A stretch of 64,000 bases of DNA from OLB9 sp041392785 (GCA_041392785.1 JAWKLK010000009.1:62001-126000); one strand, 5' to 3'; shown: positions 17,597-26,814, counted from the first letter of the stretch. The notes: generated from the sequence alone by a model not told the origin. Translations and numbers: made by a program.

Positions 17597-18314
17597 TAGC
17601 AATATTAAACAACAAAAATCTACTTTGCTAAAGTACTTTGCAGAGCTTCTGGTGGTAGTTTTTGGCGTATTTCTAGGTTTTATGGCCAATGATTATGCTC
17701 AAAAATTAAACCAACAGGATTATGTAAATATTACCATTAAGGGAATGTATAATAATCTTGCTCTAGACATTAGTGATGCCGAAATAAACTTGAAAGGACA
17801 TAAAGATGGATTGGAATCTATCAATTATTTTATAAAAATATTGAAAGGAGAAGCAGTTAAACTTGATTCATTTAATCTCCATCATCACAGATTTGCAAGG
17901 AGCTTTATAAGTGTTCAAAATACATCACAGTTCGAAACGATAAGATCAAAGGGATTTAATGTCATTAAAGACGATTCGTTGCGAAAACAAATGATCAAGC
18001 TCTATGATTTTGAATACGAAGTACTTGAAAAAATTGAAGAAAAATATCAAGAATCACAGATTTATGCCAATGAATACCATCCTATTATAAGTATTTTGGG
18101 TAAGTCTATGGTTTTCGATAAAAATCTGCAATTAATCAAAATAAAAAATCCCCTTCCAATTTCAAACGACGAAAAAAGTTATTTGATATTAATATTTAAA
18201 AGATTACATTTAACTCGAAACTTTAATATAAAAGTCTATGAAAATGCCATAAAAGAAATGAAAGCACTTAGAACTAACATCGCAAAGGTGTATCCTTTCG
18301 TTTTGAAACAATGA
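17583..18314 (+). CDS. Single-pass membrane protein, DUF6090-like
   Basis: From ATG 17583 (MPNFSSNIKQQ) the product is 243 residues; this start overlaps the end of asnS by 14 bases and removes an unlikely extension that reads through asnS. One membrane helix is clear at about residues 16-36 (YFAELLVVVFGVFLGFMAN), followed by a long charged helical region with EKIEEKYQ. The layout (short N-terminus, one helix ending near N-D/N-W, helical cytosolic or periplasmic part) resembles DUF6090 proteins of Bacteroidota, whose role is unknown. The stop overlaps the start of the next gene (ATPase) by four bases, which suggests translational coupling and a joint function. Confidence 0.6.
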   Translation: MPNFSSNIKQQKSTLLKYFAELLVVVFGVFLGFMANDYAQKLNQQDYVNITIKGMYNNLALDISDAEINLKGHKDGLESINYFIKILKGEAVKLDSFNLHHHRFARSFISVQNTSQFETIRSKGFNVIKDDSLRKQMIKLYDFEYEVLEKIEEKYQESQIYANEYHPIISILGKSMVFDKNLQLIKIKNPLPISNDEKSYLILIFKRLHLTRNFNIKVYENAIKEMKALRTNIAKVYPFVLKQ

Positions 18315-19051
18315 TCTCCCAAAAACCCTATATAAGATCCATACTGTTCAAAGATGAAGATGCTAAGTTGTCTCAAGAATATCCATATAATATCCCATCA
18401 ATAAAAGAATGTGAAAATATCAAATTTCATCCGGATGTAACTTTCCTTATAGGCGAAAATGGCAGCGGAAAAAGTACTCTTCTCGAAGCCATAGCTATAG
18501 CCTATGGTTTTAATCCCGAAGGAGGCACAAAAAACATGCGCTTTCATACTCACGAATCACATTCTGATCTGCATGAAAATCTACGGTTATCCAAAGGTTT
18601 AAAACAAGCTGAAGATGGATATTTTTTAAGAGCTGAGACATTTTATAACCTCGCCACAGAGATAGATGACAATGATCTGATCAAAGGATATGGCGGAAAG
18701 TCTATGCATAAACTCTCTCATGGCGAAGCTTTCATTGCGCTGATGATATACAAGTTGCGCGGTAATGGCTTGTATATTTTTGACGAACCGGAAGCAGCGC
18801 TTTCGCCTTCAAGGCAATTAGCTGCTCTTGCTTCGATAGACAAACTTGTCAAGAGCGGATCCCAATTTATCATTGCAACACACTCACCGATTTTGCTCGC
18901 CTACCCTTCAGCTACCATCTACGAACTCAATGAAAATGGCATAATGGAAATAAATTACAAAGACACAAGTCAATATAAAATCACAAAATACTTTATGGAC
19001 AATCCAAGTGAAGCTATACATATGGTTTTGTCGGAAAACAATGAAACATAA
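18311..19051 (+). CDS. ABC-type predicted ATPase (COG3910-like)
   Basis: 246 residues. Walker A is GENGSGKST (about residues 49-57), a signature-like KLSHGEAF replaces the LSGGQ of transporters, Walker B is LYIFDEPEAALSP, and the H-switch is FIIATHSPILLAYP. The conserved block GYFLRAETFYNLAT is typical of COG3910 ATPases, which stand alone and are not transporter subunits. It belongs with the RecF/SMC-like side of the superfamily. It overlaps the upstream membrane-protein gene by ATGA, so the two are made together. The role is unknown; no partner nuclease is nearby. Confidence 0.85.
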   Translation: MISQKPYIRSILFKDEDAKLSQEYPYNIPSIKECENIKFHPDVTFLIGENGSGKSTLLEAIAIAYGFNPEGGTKNMRFHTHESHSDLHENLRLSKGLKQAEDGYFLRAETFYNLATEIDDNDLIKGYGGKSMHKLSHGEAFIALMIYKLRGNGLYIFDEPEAALSPSRQLAALASIDKLVKSGSQFIIATHSPILLAYPSATIYELNENGIMEINYKDTSQYKITKYFMDNPSEAIHMVLSENNET

Positions 19052-19139
19052 TACTGATAAAAGTACTTTTTGTTCCTAAAAATTCTATAATATAAAAATA
19101 AGTTGTAATTTGTGGCTCTAACAAATTATAATTGGTTTA

Positions 19140-19709
19140 ATGGAAAAATTGATTACTTATATTTTGACCATACTGAAAAAGGAATTGTCAACTTCATTAA
19201 CCTATCATGGGATACACCACACATTAGATGTGCTCAAGGTATGTGAAGAGTACATCAAAATTTACCATGTTGATGAGTATGATGCCAACTTATTAAAAAC
19301 CGCAGCGGTATTACACGATATTGGTTTTGTATTTCATTTTGAAGATCATGAAGAGATTGGTGCACAATTTGCTAGAGAGATTTTACCTGACTGGGGTTTC
19401 AGAAAAGAGGAGATAGACCAAATATGTGGAATGATAATGAGTACCAAAATTCCACAAAATCCAAAAAACCTGCTCGAAGAAATAATGTGCGATGCCGACC
19501 TCGATTATCTAGGCACAGAAAAGTTTGAATCTACTGGAGAGACATTATACCAAGAATTATTGGCATTGAATAAAATCAAGGATATAAAGGAATGGAATGT
19601 CTTTCAATTGCGCTTTTTGGAAAATCACATGTTTCATACAAATTTTGGTAAATTATACCGTGAACCCAAAAAGCAATCTCATTTGGCAAATCTCAGAAAA
19701 AAATCTTAG
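19140..19709 (+). CDS. HD-domain phosphohydrolase
   Basis: A 189-residue protein with HD-superfamily metal motifs: YHGIHHTLDV (first His pair), AAVLHDIGF (the HD doublet), FEDHEEIGAQ (further His) and IMCDADLDYLG (last Asp). Such proteins hydrolyse phosphomonoester or phosphodiester bonds, often of nucleotides; the substrate cannot be read from the sequence. It lies 88 bases after the ATPase gene and 39 bases before the YitT-type gene on the same strand. Confidence 0.85.
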   Translation: MEKLITYILTILKKELSTSLTYHGIHHTLDVLKVCEEYIKIYHVDEYDANLLKTAAVLHDIGFVFHFEDHEEIGAQFAREILPDWGFRKEEIDQICGMIMSTKIPQNPKNLLEEIMCDADLDYLGTEKFESTGETLYQELLALNKIKDIKEWNVFQLRFLENHMFHTNFGKLYREPKKQSHLANLRKKS

Positions 19710-19748
19710 CAGATGACAACCCCAATTAACACATCATAATTTTGTATC

Positions 19749-20636
19749 ATGACTTCAAAAAACAAAACAACGTTTCAAAGTCCCCTATTCTCCTTGGCAT
19801 CTATACTGTATACTTTTTTTGGAGCATTCTTTGCAGTTATTGCTTTAAAGGGATTTATGATTCCGAACCATTTTTTAGATGGTGGTGTGACGGGAATATC
19901 CATCCTTTTTCATGAATTATTTCATATAGATGTGAGTATTTTGGTATTTTGCATTAATCTACCATTTATTTATATAGGATATAGGAGGATAGGAAAAAAC
20001 TTTGCCCTCCACAGTCTAATTGCCATCTTACTTTTTGCTATCATGATGCATTTGTTCAACATTCCTACAGTGACAAATGATAAAATTTTAATTGCCATTT
20101 TTGGTGGATTTCTTATTGGTTTGGGTGTCGGATTTGTCATAAAAGCTGGAGGTGTGTTGGATGGTCTCGAAGTGATCGCTGACTATACAAATAAAAAATC
20201 TGGTATATCCACAAGTGAAATTATACTATTTACAAATTCATTACTCTTTTTATCTGCAGCATTTTACTTTGGAATCGAACCTGCAATGTACTCAATTCTT
20301 ACTTATTTTACAGCTATACAAACTTCTGATTATGTTGTGGATGGTTTTGAAGAATATACAGCCCTGACCATCATAAGTAAAGAATATGAAACTGTCAAAT
20401 CGATCATAGTCAATGATTATAAAAAAGCAATCACAGTCTACAAGGGTGAGCGCGGATACCTTCCTGGCAATTTTGATGTAAAACATGATTGTGATATCGT
20501 GATCACTATAGTCACTAGATTAGAGTTGCATCGGATTAAACAGGCAGTGCATCTAGCTGACCCAGATGCATTCTTTTTTGTAGATAGTATCAAGGAAGTC
20601 TCAGGAGGGATCGTAAAAAGAATGCGAAAACATTAA
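19749..20636 (+). CDS. YitT family membrane protein
   Basis: 295 residues. The N-terminal two thirds hold about five or six membrane helices with the family hallmarks GFMIPNHFLDGGVTGIS and GGVLDGLEVIADYTNKKSG. The C-terminal DUF2179 domain contains ALTIISKEYE and KGERGYLPG and ends in a cytosolic alpha/beta domain. The family is widespread and has no settled function. An exact -7-like octamer (TAATTTTG, 19737-19744) lies only five bases before the ATG, too close for a normal leader, so the gene is probably read from upstream or is leaderless. Confidence 0.9.
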   Translation: MTSKNKTTFQSPLFSLASILYTFFGAFFAVIALKGFMIPNHFLDGGVTGISILFHELFHIDVSILVFCINLPFIYIGYRRIGKNFALHSLIAILLFAIMMHLFNIPTVTNDKILIAIFGGFLIGLGVGFVIKAGGVLDGLEVIADYTNKKSGISTSEIILFTNSLLFLSAAFYFGIEPAMYSILTYFTAIQTSDYVVDGFEEYTALTIISKEYETVKSIIVNDYKKAITVYKGERGYLPGNFDVKHDCDIVITIVTRLELHRIKQAVHLADPDAFFFVDSIKEVSGGIVKRMRKH

Positions 20637-20640
20637 ACCC

Positions 20641-20958
20641 TTAACTGAGTACTTCGTAGACAATCGTCTCATTTTGCTTATTTTTCAAAACAAAATTGCC
20701 AATCCTATTGCATTTGAATGCTTCATTGATTTTCTTATATGAATTTTCTGTGATTAGAACTTGGTTTGGTTTTGCCAAGCATTGTAGTCTCTGTGCGGTA
20801 TTGACAGTATCTCCAATCACAGTATAATCTAGGCGTTTTAAGCTAACCGAACCGATATTACCAGAGATCATTTCACCAGAGTTAATACCAATAGATACGG
20901 AAGGCTTGAACGAAATATTTTCATAAAATTCTGGTAATTCATTTATAGAATTAGGCAT
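20641..20958 (-). pseudogene. C-terminal fragment of the IS-split adenylate cyclase
   Basis: The fragment reads ...INELPEFYENISF and carries the second half of a class III cyclase domain: SIGINSGEMISGNIG and LDYTVIGDTVNTAQRLQ with the Asp and Asn that bind the base and ribose of ATP. Removing the insertion and one target copy rejoins it in frame with the N-terminal part at 21910-22653 to give about 346 residues. The apparent ATG (20958-20956) belongs to the insertion element's end, so the fragment might be translated, but it lacks both metal-binding Asp residues and cannot be an active cyclase. Confidence 0.85.
20938..20945. repeat. Target-site duplication, left copy
   Basis: TTCATTTA, matching 21910-21917. 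The exact direct repeat extends to 11 bases (20936-20946 and 21908-21918), and the 8-base reading fits the IS1595 family and gives well-aligned element ends. Confidence 0.7.
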
Positions 20959-21847
20959 TTAAGCAATTAGTGTTTTATATGGAACAGGTTTGTGCTTTAT
21001 CATTCGCAGTAGTAGATTATCAAAAATACCCTCCTTCATCTTGTTTCGATTGTATCTGTAACAATATTCATCTAGATAGTATTGCAGATGTTTAGCGTGA
21101 CCATGTATGCCTCTCAACCAAGATTTAAATCCCATAATTATTCGATGCATTACTGTAAAATTACTTCCTTTCTTCTTCGATTTCTCCGTTTTGAGATTTG
21201 GCATTTCTTTCTAAACTTCGATATGACGACCAAGCATCGGTTTTTATTTCTGCTGACTTTGAAATGGTTTTATCCATGAAAGTTTTCAAATTATTCTTTG
21301 TCGATCTATCAATTTGTTTAGCATATATGCGGCCAGCTCCTTTCCCACCTTTTTCTATGGCTATGACTATCAATCTTTTATTCTTATTTTTCCTCCCAAC
21401 TACGCCTTCCTCTTGCTGACCGATCACGAACTCATCAACTTCTACTTTGCCAGTCAAAAGATTATCTCCACTACTAGCCATGGCTTGCATGACTTTTTGC
21501 TTAAACATCCAACATGTCTTTTGTCTTAAATCAAGTTTTCGACTTAGTTCAGTAGATGCAATTCCTTTTTTACTCGTTGAAACATAATACACAATCCAAA
21601 ACGCTTTAAGGATTGAAAATTTTACTTTATGAAACAGAGAACCAGCCGTTGGACTCTCTAGATATCCACATTTAGTACATTGCCGATCGTATTTGTTGAT
21701 GCCTTTGCAATGCTTTTTATGTTTGCATTTGGGACATTCATAACCACCTTTCCACTTTAATTCTGATAAATAAGCATAACAAGAATCTTCATCAGGAAAT
21801 TTGCTCTGAAACTCAAATATTGATAGGCTTTTAAATTTTGCTTCCAT
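20959..21847 (-). pseudogene. IS1595-family (ISXO2-like) transposase, frameshifted
   Basis: The N-terminal part (21847 to 21161) starts MEAKFKSLSIFEFQ, has a Cys4 zinc ribbon (YECPKCKHKKH...CTKCGY), a helix-turn-helix-like region and DDE residues in VEVDEFVIG and KTDAWSSY. The C-terminal part in another frame (to 20959) has KSWLRGIHGHAKHL and YYLDEYCYRYNR with the last acidic residue. The two overlap around 21161-21204 in an A/G-rich tract, so a one-base indel has split one gene. The start at 21847 fits a -7 element at 21875-21868. Programmed frameshifting is a less likely alternative. Confidence 0.8.
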
Positions 21848-21855
21848 TATATTAA

Positions 21856-21876
21856 CTATATTTGTAGCAAATATAG
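21856..21876 (-). promoter_or_regulatory. Palindromic promoter/operator of the transposase
   Basis: CTATATTTG-TAG-CAAATATAG is a perfect 9-bp inverted repeat. Each arm holds TATATTTG, an exact TAnnTTTG element: the minus-strand copy (21875-21868) is about 20 bases before the transposase start, and the plus-strand copy (21857-21864) points outwards into the cyclase gene. Promoter function is inferred from the motif. Confidence 0.5.
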
Positions 21877-21900
21877 GGGTTAAATTCATTTATAATATGC

Positions 21901-22653
21901 CTAATTCAATTCATTTATTTGATTCCGTACTGAAAGCGATGCTTCTATGGCTCTGTCCAAATGAAAATCCCCTTTGAAAATTGCCATCACCGCATCTCCC
22001 ATAAACTTATCTATTTGACCAGTGTGGTTTAAGATTGCTTTTACCATGATATCAAAATAGTTGTTTAATAGTTTTACTACATTGTCCGGACTTTCTGATT
22101 CGCTTATCTTTGTAAATCCACAGATATCAATAAAAACAACAGTTGCATCTATATATTCATTTTCTAATATCGAATCATCAAATTTCTTTTTAGTCATAAA
22201 ATTAAGGACGTTTTCATCGACGTACATTTTTAAAATATTATTCTCTTTAATAGCCTCCATAGTCATTCTTAAATGATCCACTTGCTTCAAAGTCTTGGAA
22301 ATGGTGAATTCTAAATCCTGAAAATCAATCGGTTTGGTAAGAAAATCATAGGCACCGTTATTCATAGCTAATCTGATATTATTCATATCACCATAAGCGG
22401 ACACCATGACAGCTTTCAAAATTGGATTTAAAGAGGGCAACTGCTTGAGTAATGCAAGGCCATCCATTTCAGGCATATTAATATCACTCAATACTAAGTC
22501 AATATCATCATTTTGTGCTATTAAGTTCAAAGCGTCTACCCCATTTCTCGCGAAATAAAACTCATAGGACTTCTCCCTAATTTGTTTCCTAAACTTCTGT
22601 TTAATCAAAATTTCAAGATCCAGCTCATCGTCTACGACTAAAATTTTTGACAT
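21901..22653 (-). pseudogene. Response regulator-adenylate cyclase, N-terminal part (split by IS)
   Basis: Residues 1-125 form a receiver domain with the acidic pair DDE, phospho-acceptor Asp in VLSDINMPEMDG and the Lys in FLTKPIDF. A linker leads to a class III nucleotide cyclase domain with FIDICGFT and KFMGDAVMAIF, the two metal-binding Asp motifs; the Lys before the second fits ATP rather than GTP. The frame then enters the insertion element and stops at 21901 (NQINELN). It lies 77 bases downstream of the histidine kinase gene, so the intact pair would have linked phosphorelay to cAMP. The receiver domain may still be made. Confidence 0.88.
21910..21917. repeat. Target-site duplication, right copy
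   Basis: TTCATTTA, the partner of 20938-20945, directly outside the right end of the insertion element. Confidence 0.7.
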
Positions 22654-22730
22654 TTGATTAAGGTATTTTTGGGTAAATCATTTTAACAAATTCATTTAAA
22701 AATATTCCTGTACAACATACCATTGATCTT

Positions 22731-24836
22731 TTATTTATTCTCTTGCAAACCCACTGGTAAGGTAATGGTAAATATTGTTTCTTTGCCTGCTTCTGACTCC
22801 AGATTAATATCACCATTATGTGCCTTTATGATCTCATAAGTAATGGATAATCCTAGCCCAGTGCCTTGTCCTGGGGATTTTGTGGTAAAAAATGGTTGGA
22901 AAATCCTATTTTTTATATCATTCGGCACCCCAACACCATTATCAATAATCGAAATCTCAACTTTCTGCTTCTTTTTGACATATTGAGTCCTTATTTTGAC
23001 AAAAGGTTTATATTCTTGATTTCCATTTTTTAATTCCGCTTTATATCTATAAGTCACTGCGTGGAACGCATTTGTGACAAGATTTAAAATAGATCTACCA
23101 ATATCTTGAGGAACAACGTATATTTTAGGTAATTTCGAGTCAAATTCTGTTTCCATTTTTGTATTAAATTCTTTATCCTTAGCCCTCAATCCATGGTAAG
23201 CAAGTCTAAAGAACTCTTCACATAACATATTTATATCGATCCAATCTTTAAGGCCATTGCTAATTCTACTGTGTTGGAGCATACCTTTCACAATATTAGA
23301 AGCTCTATTTCCATGAAAATTTATTTTTTCAAGATTCAACTTAATAAGATCTGACATGTCCTTCAGCTCATTGTTTCCGACATTACTAATAGAATCATTC
23401 AATTCGCCCAATATTTCTAAACTAGTTTCTGAGAAATTATTGACAAAATTGAGAGGGTTTTGAATTTCATGTGCGATACCTGCTGTCAATTCTCCCAATG
23501 AAGCAAGTTTTTCAGATTGGATTAATTTATCCTGTGTCAACTTCAGATCATCTAGGGATTTCTTAAGCTCCTGAGTTCTTTCATTAACCCTATGTTCGAG
23601 CAATATATTTTGTTCTTTTACGATTTTTTCATTCTCCATGGTTTTTTCTAAAACTTCTGCCTGTGCTAATTCGCGCGCACGATCTGATTCCATACGTTCC
23701 CATTCAAAACGTTTTGATAGTAAAAATGAAAGAATAAATGCTTCAAATAAGGTAGCCCAAGCCACATAAGAAATACCTGCTACGTATCTAGGTGCACCCA
23801 ATTGTATATATATGGATTCAATCAATACAAGTATGAAATACAAAATATAAGCCAATGCAAAATAATAACCTAATTTATTACCTCGCTTTCCTGCTATAAA
23901 TCCTAGGTAAAACATTAGGAAAAATGACATTAAGGCATTGGTTGTATTTATAGCATAAATCCAAACATACGGTAAAAATATTTTAAATATGGCATATAGA
24001 GCGAAATAAATCGTAATAACCACTGCTATTTTGAACAACCTAGGTGCATATTTTTTAATCTCAAGGAAGTTGATTGCATAAATTGTTTGTAAAGTAACGC
24101 CAATGGTAGGTATGTGAATATACCAAAATTTTAAATCTACATAGCTCACAAAATATACTATAAAACCATCCATGACTATAGAAGCATACGAAATATACAA
24201 TAAGACAAGAAAAGTGTAAAATAAGAAGAGATGATTCCTCAATGAGATATAAAAAAACAGGTTTGAGATCACTACAAAAATCATCAAACCTATATAAAAA
24301 CCGAAAATCAATCTTTCTCTGTAGGATTTTATCTCAAAATAAGATTCATCATATATTCGTACTGGGATAGGCTGAACAGGCATATTGATCCGAACGTAAT
24401 AATCATATTGTCCTGGTGGCAATGAAAATATCTGGAAATGATGTTTTTCATTTTTTTTATTCAATGGAATATTATAACCCATCGCTTCATGTTTTACGAT
24501 ACTATTATTTTTTATCATGTAAAATTGTACCACATCTAAGTGTGTATGCCCTATCTCCAAGACCAAATCGCGATCGCACTGGTTATCCAATTGAAATTTT
24601 ATCCAATAAGATGATCTATTAAACCCAAAATTGAGAATTGGTTTGTTATAATGATAAAACTGGAGTCTATTACTGCCCACCAAAATATCTTCTATTTTGG
24701 TATTGTGGTCTTTGTCTTCAGCAATATATATTTGTGAACTAATATTGTAAAATTCTTTTTTACAGTCCATTAATATCTTCTGACTGTAAACGGGCAGGAC
24801 AACAAAAATCAATAAAATGGACAATAAATGTTTCAC
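22731..24836 (-). CDS. Sensor histidine kinase with 7TMR-DISM sensor
   Basis: 701 residues. A signal peptide (MKHLLSILLIFVVLPVYSQ) leads to an extracytoplasmic 7TMR-DISM extracellular domain (about 20-175, with NRSSYWIKFQLDN), then seven membrane helices (about 180-385), a coiled coil (about 390-440), a dimerisation domain with the phospho-accepting His in AHEIQNPLNF (near residue 456), and an ATPase domain with N box LVTNAFHAV, IIDNGVGVP, FTTKSPGQGTGLGLSI. The ligand is unknown; DISM domains often bind carbohydrate-like or small ligands. Its natural output is the downstream response-regulator cyclase, which is disrupted here. Confidence 0.93.
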   Translation of the reverse strand: MKHLLSILLIFVVLPVYSQKILMDCKKEFYNISSQIYIAEDKDHNTKIEDILVGSNRLQFYHYNKPILNFGFNRSSYWIKFQLDNQCDRDLVLEIGHTHLDVVQFYMIKNNSIVKHEAMGYNIPLNKKNEKHHFQIFSLPPGQYDYYVRINMPVQPIPVRIYDESYFEIKSYRERLIFGFYIGLMIFVVISNLFFYISLRNHLFLFYTFLVLLYISYASIVMDGFIVYFVSYVDLKFWYIHIPTIGVTLQTIYAINFLEIKKYAPRLFKIAVVITIYFALYAIFKIFLPYVWIYAINTTNALMSFFLMFYLGFIAGKRGNKLGYYFALAYILYFILVLIESIYIQLGAPRYVAGISYVAWATLFEAFILSFLLSKRFEWERMESDRARELAQAEVLEKTMENEKIVKEQNILLEHRVNERTQELKKSLDDLKLTQDKLIQSEKLASLGELTAGIAHEIQNPLNFVNNFSETSLEILGELNDSISNVGNNELKDMSDLIKLNLEKINFHGNRASNIVKGMLQHSRISNGLKDWIDINMLCEEFFRLAYHGLRAKDKEFNTKMETEFDSKLPKIYVVPQDIGRSILNLVTNAFHAVTYRYKAELKNGNQEYKPFVKIRTQYVKKKQKVEISIIDNGVGVPNDIKNRIFQPFFTTKSPGQGTGLGLSITYEIIKAHNGDINLESEAGKETIFTITLPVGLQENK

Positions 24837-24859
24837 ATGTAAAAGATATAAGTTATATT

Positions 24860-26050
24860 TTATTTTTCTAAAATTGGTTCTAAAATATCTTCATGATAAA
24901 ATTTGGAAGGTATCCCTTGCATGTATGCAAATGCTATCCACCAAAGCCAACAATAAATACCAAATGGAATGTACCCAAAAAAACCCAATATGGGCATTTC
25001 AAAAAGATGAAAATCATTGACGTAAGGCAGATCATACTGCCAATAAGCAGGTGCCTGTGTAAAAATCACTTCTCTTCCGGAATGAATACCTGAAAAATAG
25101 TTTTCGCATTCAAGACATAAGCCAGCAGCAAGGTAAGTCAACGCAAAAATCATAGAAGGCCGCCAATTGCCTTTGCCTATACTTCTCAAAGGAGTCCAAA
25201 TACCAATCTTATCCAAAACTAGACCAATCAACATGGCTGGTGTAAGCCATAAAGAAAAGAATAAAATATCAGGAAACAAACCTGCACCTAATAAAGACAA
25301 AATACTCAGAAGTAGCAAAGCATCTTTCAAAATCTTTGAAAATATAATTTTTGGTCCGACTGTAAATCTGTGTTTTAAAATATTAAAAGTATTAAATAAC
25401 TCATAAAACACAAACGATAGCGGTAATAATCCTGTTGATATAATTATAGCGTACAATAAGAACACTTCCCTGTCAATAATATCTCCAAATGGATAGTACC
25501 AATTGTCATCTACGAAGAAATTCAAATACTCAAATAACATCCAACCCATAGCAGAAGACATGCCTATTCCTATGAGTTCTTGTGCCCGATCTGCAATCAT
25601 AGATCTCCCTCCATTGCGTACATAGGTCCAACCATCAACCATTAGCACAAGGCCCCAAAACAAAGGAAAATCAGACCAATGTAAAAATAAAATTGGTCCA
25701 TTCGATTTTGTCCATAAAAAGAAAATAGAGGTACCCCATGCAATTAATCCTATCCAAAACCACATAGGCCACTTCACTTGAGCGATTTTTTGTTTAGCAG
25801 GAACAGGCTGAGGTTTAAATCCAAACCACTTTGGAAATAAATATAGCGCAATCAACCCTATACCCAATGCCAAAACAATACTGAAAATAGTCCAACTAAA
25901 TGGTGATTTTGGTTGGGCACTTAGCATTGGATATTTAAAAAATTCAGAAGGAAATGCCATTCCGTGATGGATATATGATCCTATCAAAGGTAAAAAAATG
26001 ATAGCAGCAAAGGTAAGAATGATATATGTGACTTGTTTTGTTGTACTCAT
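24860..26050 (-). CDS. Polytopic membrane protein of unknown function
   Basis: 396 residues with about nine or ten membrane helices and many Trp and Phe residues at helix ends (SWTIFSIVLALGIGLIALYLF, PMWFWIGLIAW, WCLWWIAFAY-like C-terminus). I do not recognise the family. The loop around NNGGRSMIADR-like residues (VRNGGRSMIADRAQEL) and the conserved-looking CLECENYFSG might be functional. It overlaps the upstream DUF1361 gene by four bases (26047-26050) and ends 24 bases before the histidine kinase start, so it belongs to the signalling block. Confidence 0.7.
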   Translation of the reverse strand: MSTTKQVTYIILTFAAIIFLPLIGSYIHHGMAFPSEFFKYPMLSAQPKSPFSWTIFSIVLALGIGLIALYLFPKWFGFKPQPVPAKQKIAQVKWPMWFWIGLIAWGTSIFFLWTKSNGPILFLHWSDFPLFWGLVLMVDGWTYVRNGGRSMIADRAQELIGIGMSSAMGWMLFEYLNFFVDDNWYYPFGDIIDREVFLLYAIIISTGLLPLSFVFYELFNTFNILKHRFTVGPKIIFSKILKDALLLLSILSLLGAGLFPDILFFSLWLTPAMLIGLVLDKIGIWTPLRSIGKGNWRPSMIFALTYLAAGLCLECENYFSGIHSGREVIFTQAPAYWQYDLPYVNDFHLFEMPILGFFGYIPFGIYCWLWWIAFAYMQGIPSKFYHEDILEPILEK

Positions 26051-26814
26051 GATTCAATATTTACAGATTCTTCTTGGTTTGAATGAAAATTATCATGTAC
26101 TTTAGTGACTATTTCAGCTTGTTCAATGTCTCCAACGTCTTTCATCATCACCAATAATTGAAATTGTATAAATCCAAATAAAAACATCATATAATAAGCA
26201 TTTATGTTTTCGCCAATAGGATAAAGAGCATTCCACACTGTCTTAATAATGTATCCTGGTTCCAAAAACATCTCCGAAGAATAAAGATATCCATTTCCAA
26301 TTTTGATTTCAGAAACGAGCTCACGTCCCATATAAAATCCTACACAGCTTAATATCAAACTTATTGCAAACATGCCATGCGCGGTCTTCTTACCATATCT
26401 CGTCCTGAATAAATTAAACATAATTTTAAGGGACACAAATCCATAAAAGACCGATAACATAGCTATAGAAAAAACAATCAAAGTATCATACACTATCAGC
26501 GAAGAATATTTTGTATCCATCACCTCCTGATGAGGATGGATAAGATCGCTAATCATATATGGTGCGTTGGGATAAAATAGCAGCCAAATCATACTTATTA
26601 CAATGAATAAAAAGTTATTAATGTGTCTGTAGAAGATCTGCAAACCTACTGCAATCACAAAAGGCACAACTCCAGATAATAGATTAGATTTTAAAAAATC
26701 GAAAAAATCAGTGCCGACTATCGTATTTCTAATGCCTAAAATAGTAAGGCAGACTACTGTAAAACCCACAAGAATGAGAATATATTTTGGGGTTTTTAAA
26801 AGTTGGAATTTCAT
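26047..26814 (-). CDS. DUF1361 family membrane protein
   Basis: 255 residues with about six membrane helices. The family signature is visible in WLLFYPNAPYMISDLIH, followed by a helix-rich centre and GFYMGRELVSEIKIGNGYLY, which matches the GxYLGR...W region of DUF1361. No function is established for the family. The next gene starts inside its last four bases, which suggests coupled translation with the polytopic membrane protein. Confidence 0.8.
   Translation of the reverse strand: MKFQLLKTPKYILILVGFTVVCLTILGIRNTIVGTDFFDFLKSNLLSGVVPFVIAVGLQIFYRHINNFLFIVISMIWLLFYPNAPYMISDLIHPHQEVMDTKYSSLIVYDTLIVFSIAMLSVFYGFVSLKIMFNLFRTRYGKKTAHGMFAISLILSCVGFYMGRELVSEIKIGNGYLYSSEMFLEPGYIIKTVWNALYPIGENINAYYMMFLFGFIQFQLLVMMKDVGDIEQAEIVTKVHDNFHSNQEESVNIES

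Larger units (their letters stand above)
20946..21909 (-). mobile_element. IS1595-family insertion sequence, about 964 bp
   Basis: The element is bounded by inverted ends TAGAATTAGGCAT (left, plus strand) and TTGAATTAGGCAT (right, minus strand), 12 of 13 bases alike, and flanked by TTCATTTA on both sides. It carries one transposase gene on the minus strand, broken by a frameshift. It sits inside the cyclase gene in the same orientation. The intact ends and duplication suggest a fairly recent insertion. Confidence 0.85.

Noticed and set aside
17583..20636. The ATPase, HD and YitT genes as one defence island
   Set aside because: The spacing after the ATPase is 88 and 39 bases, HD and YitT families are common housekeeping-like genes, and no mobile element or nuclease partner is adjacent on that side, so only the first two genes are treated as a possible unit.
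20959..21204. A separate 81-residue gene in the insertion element
   Set aside because: It is the C-terminal part of the transposase in a shifted frame, with the matching family motifs, not an independent gene.
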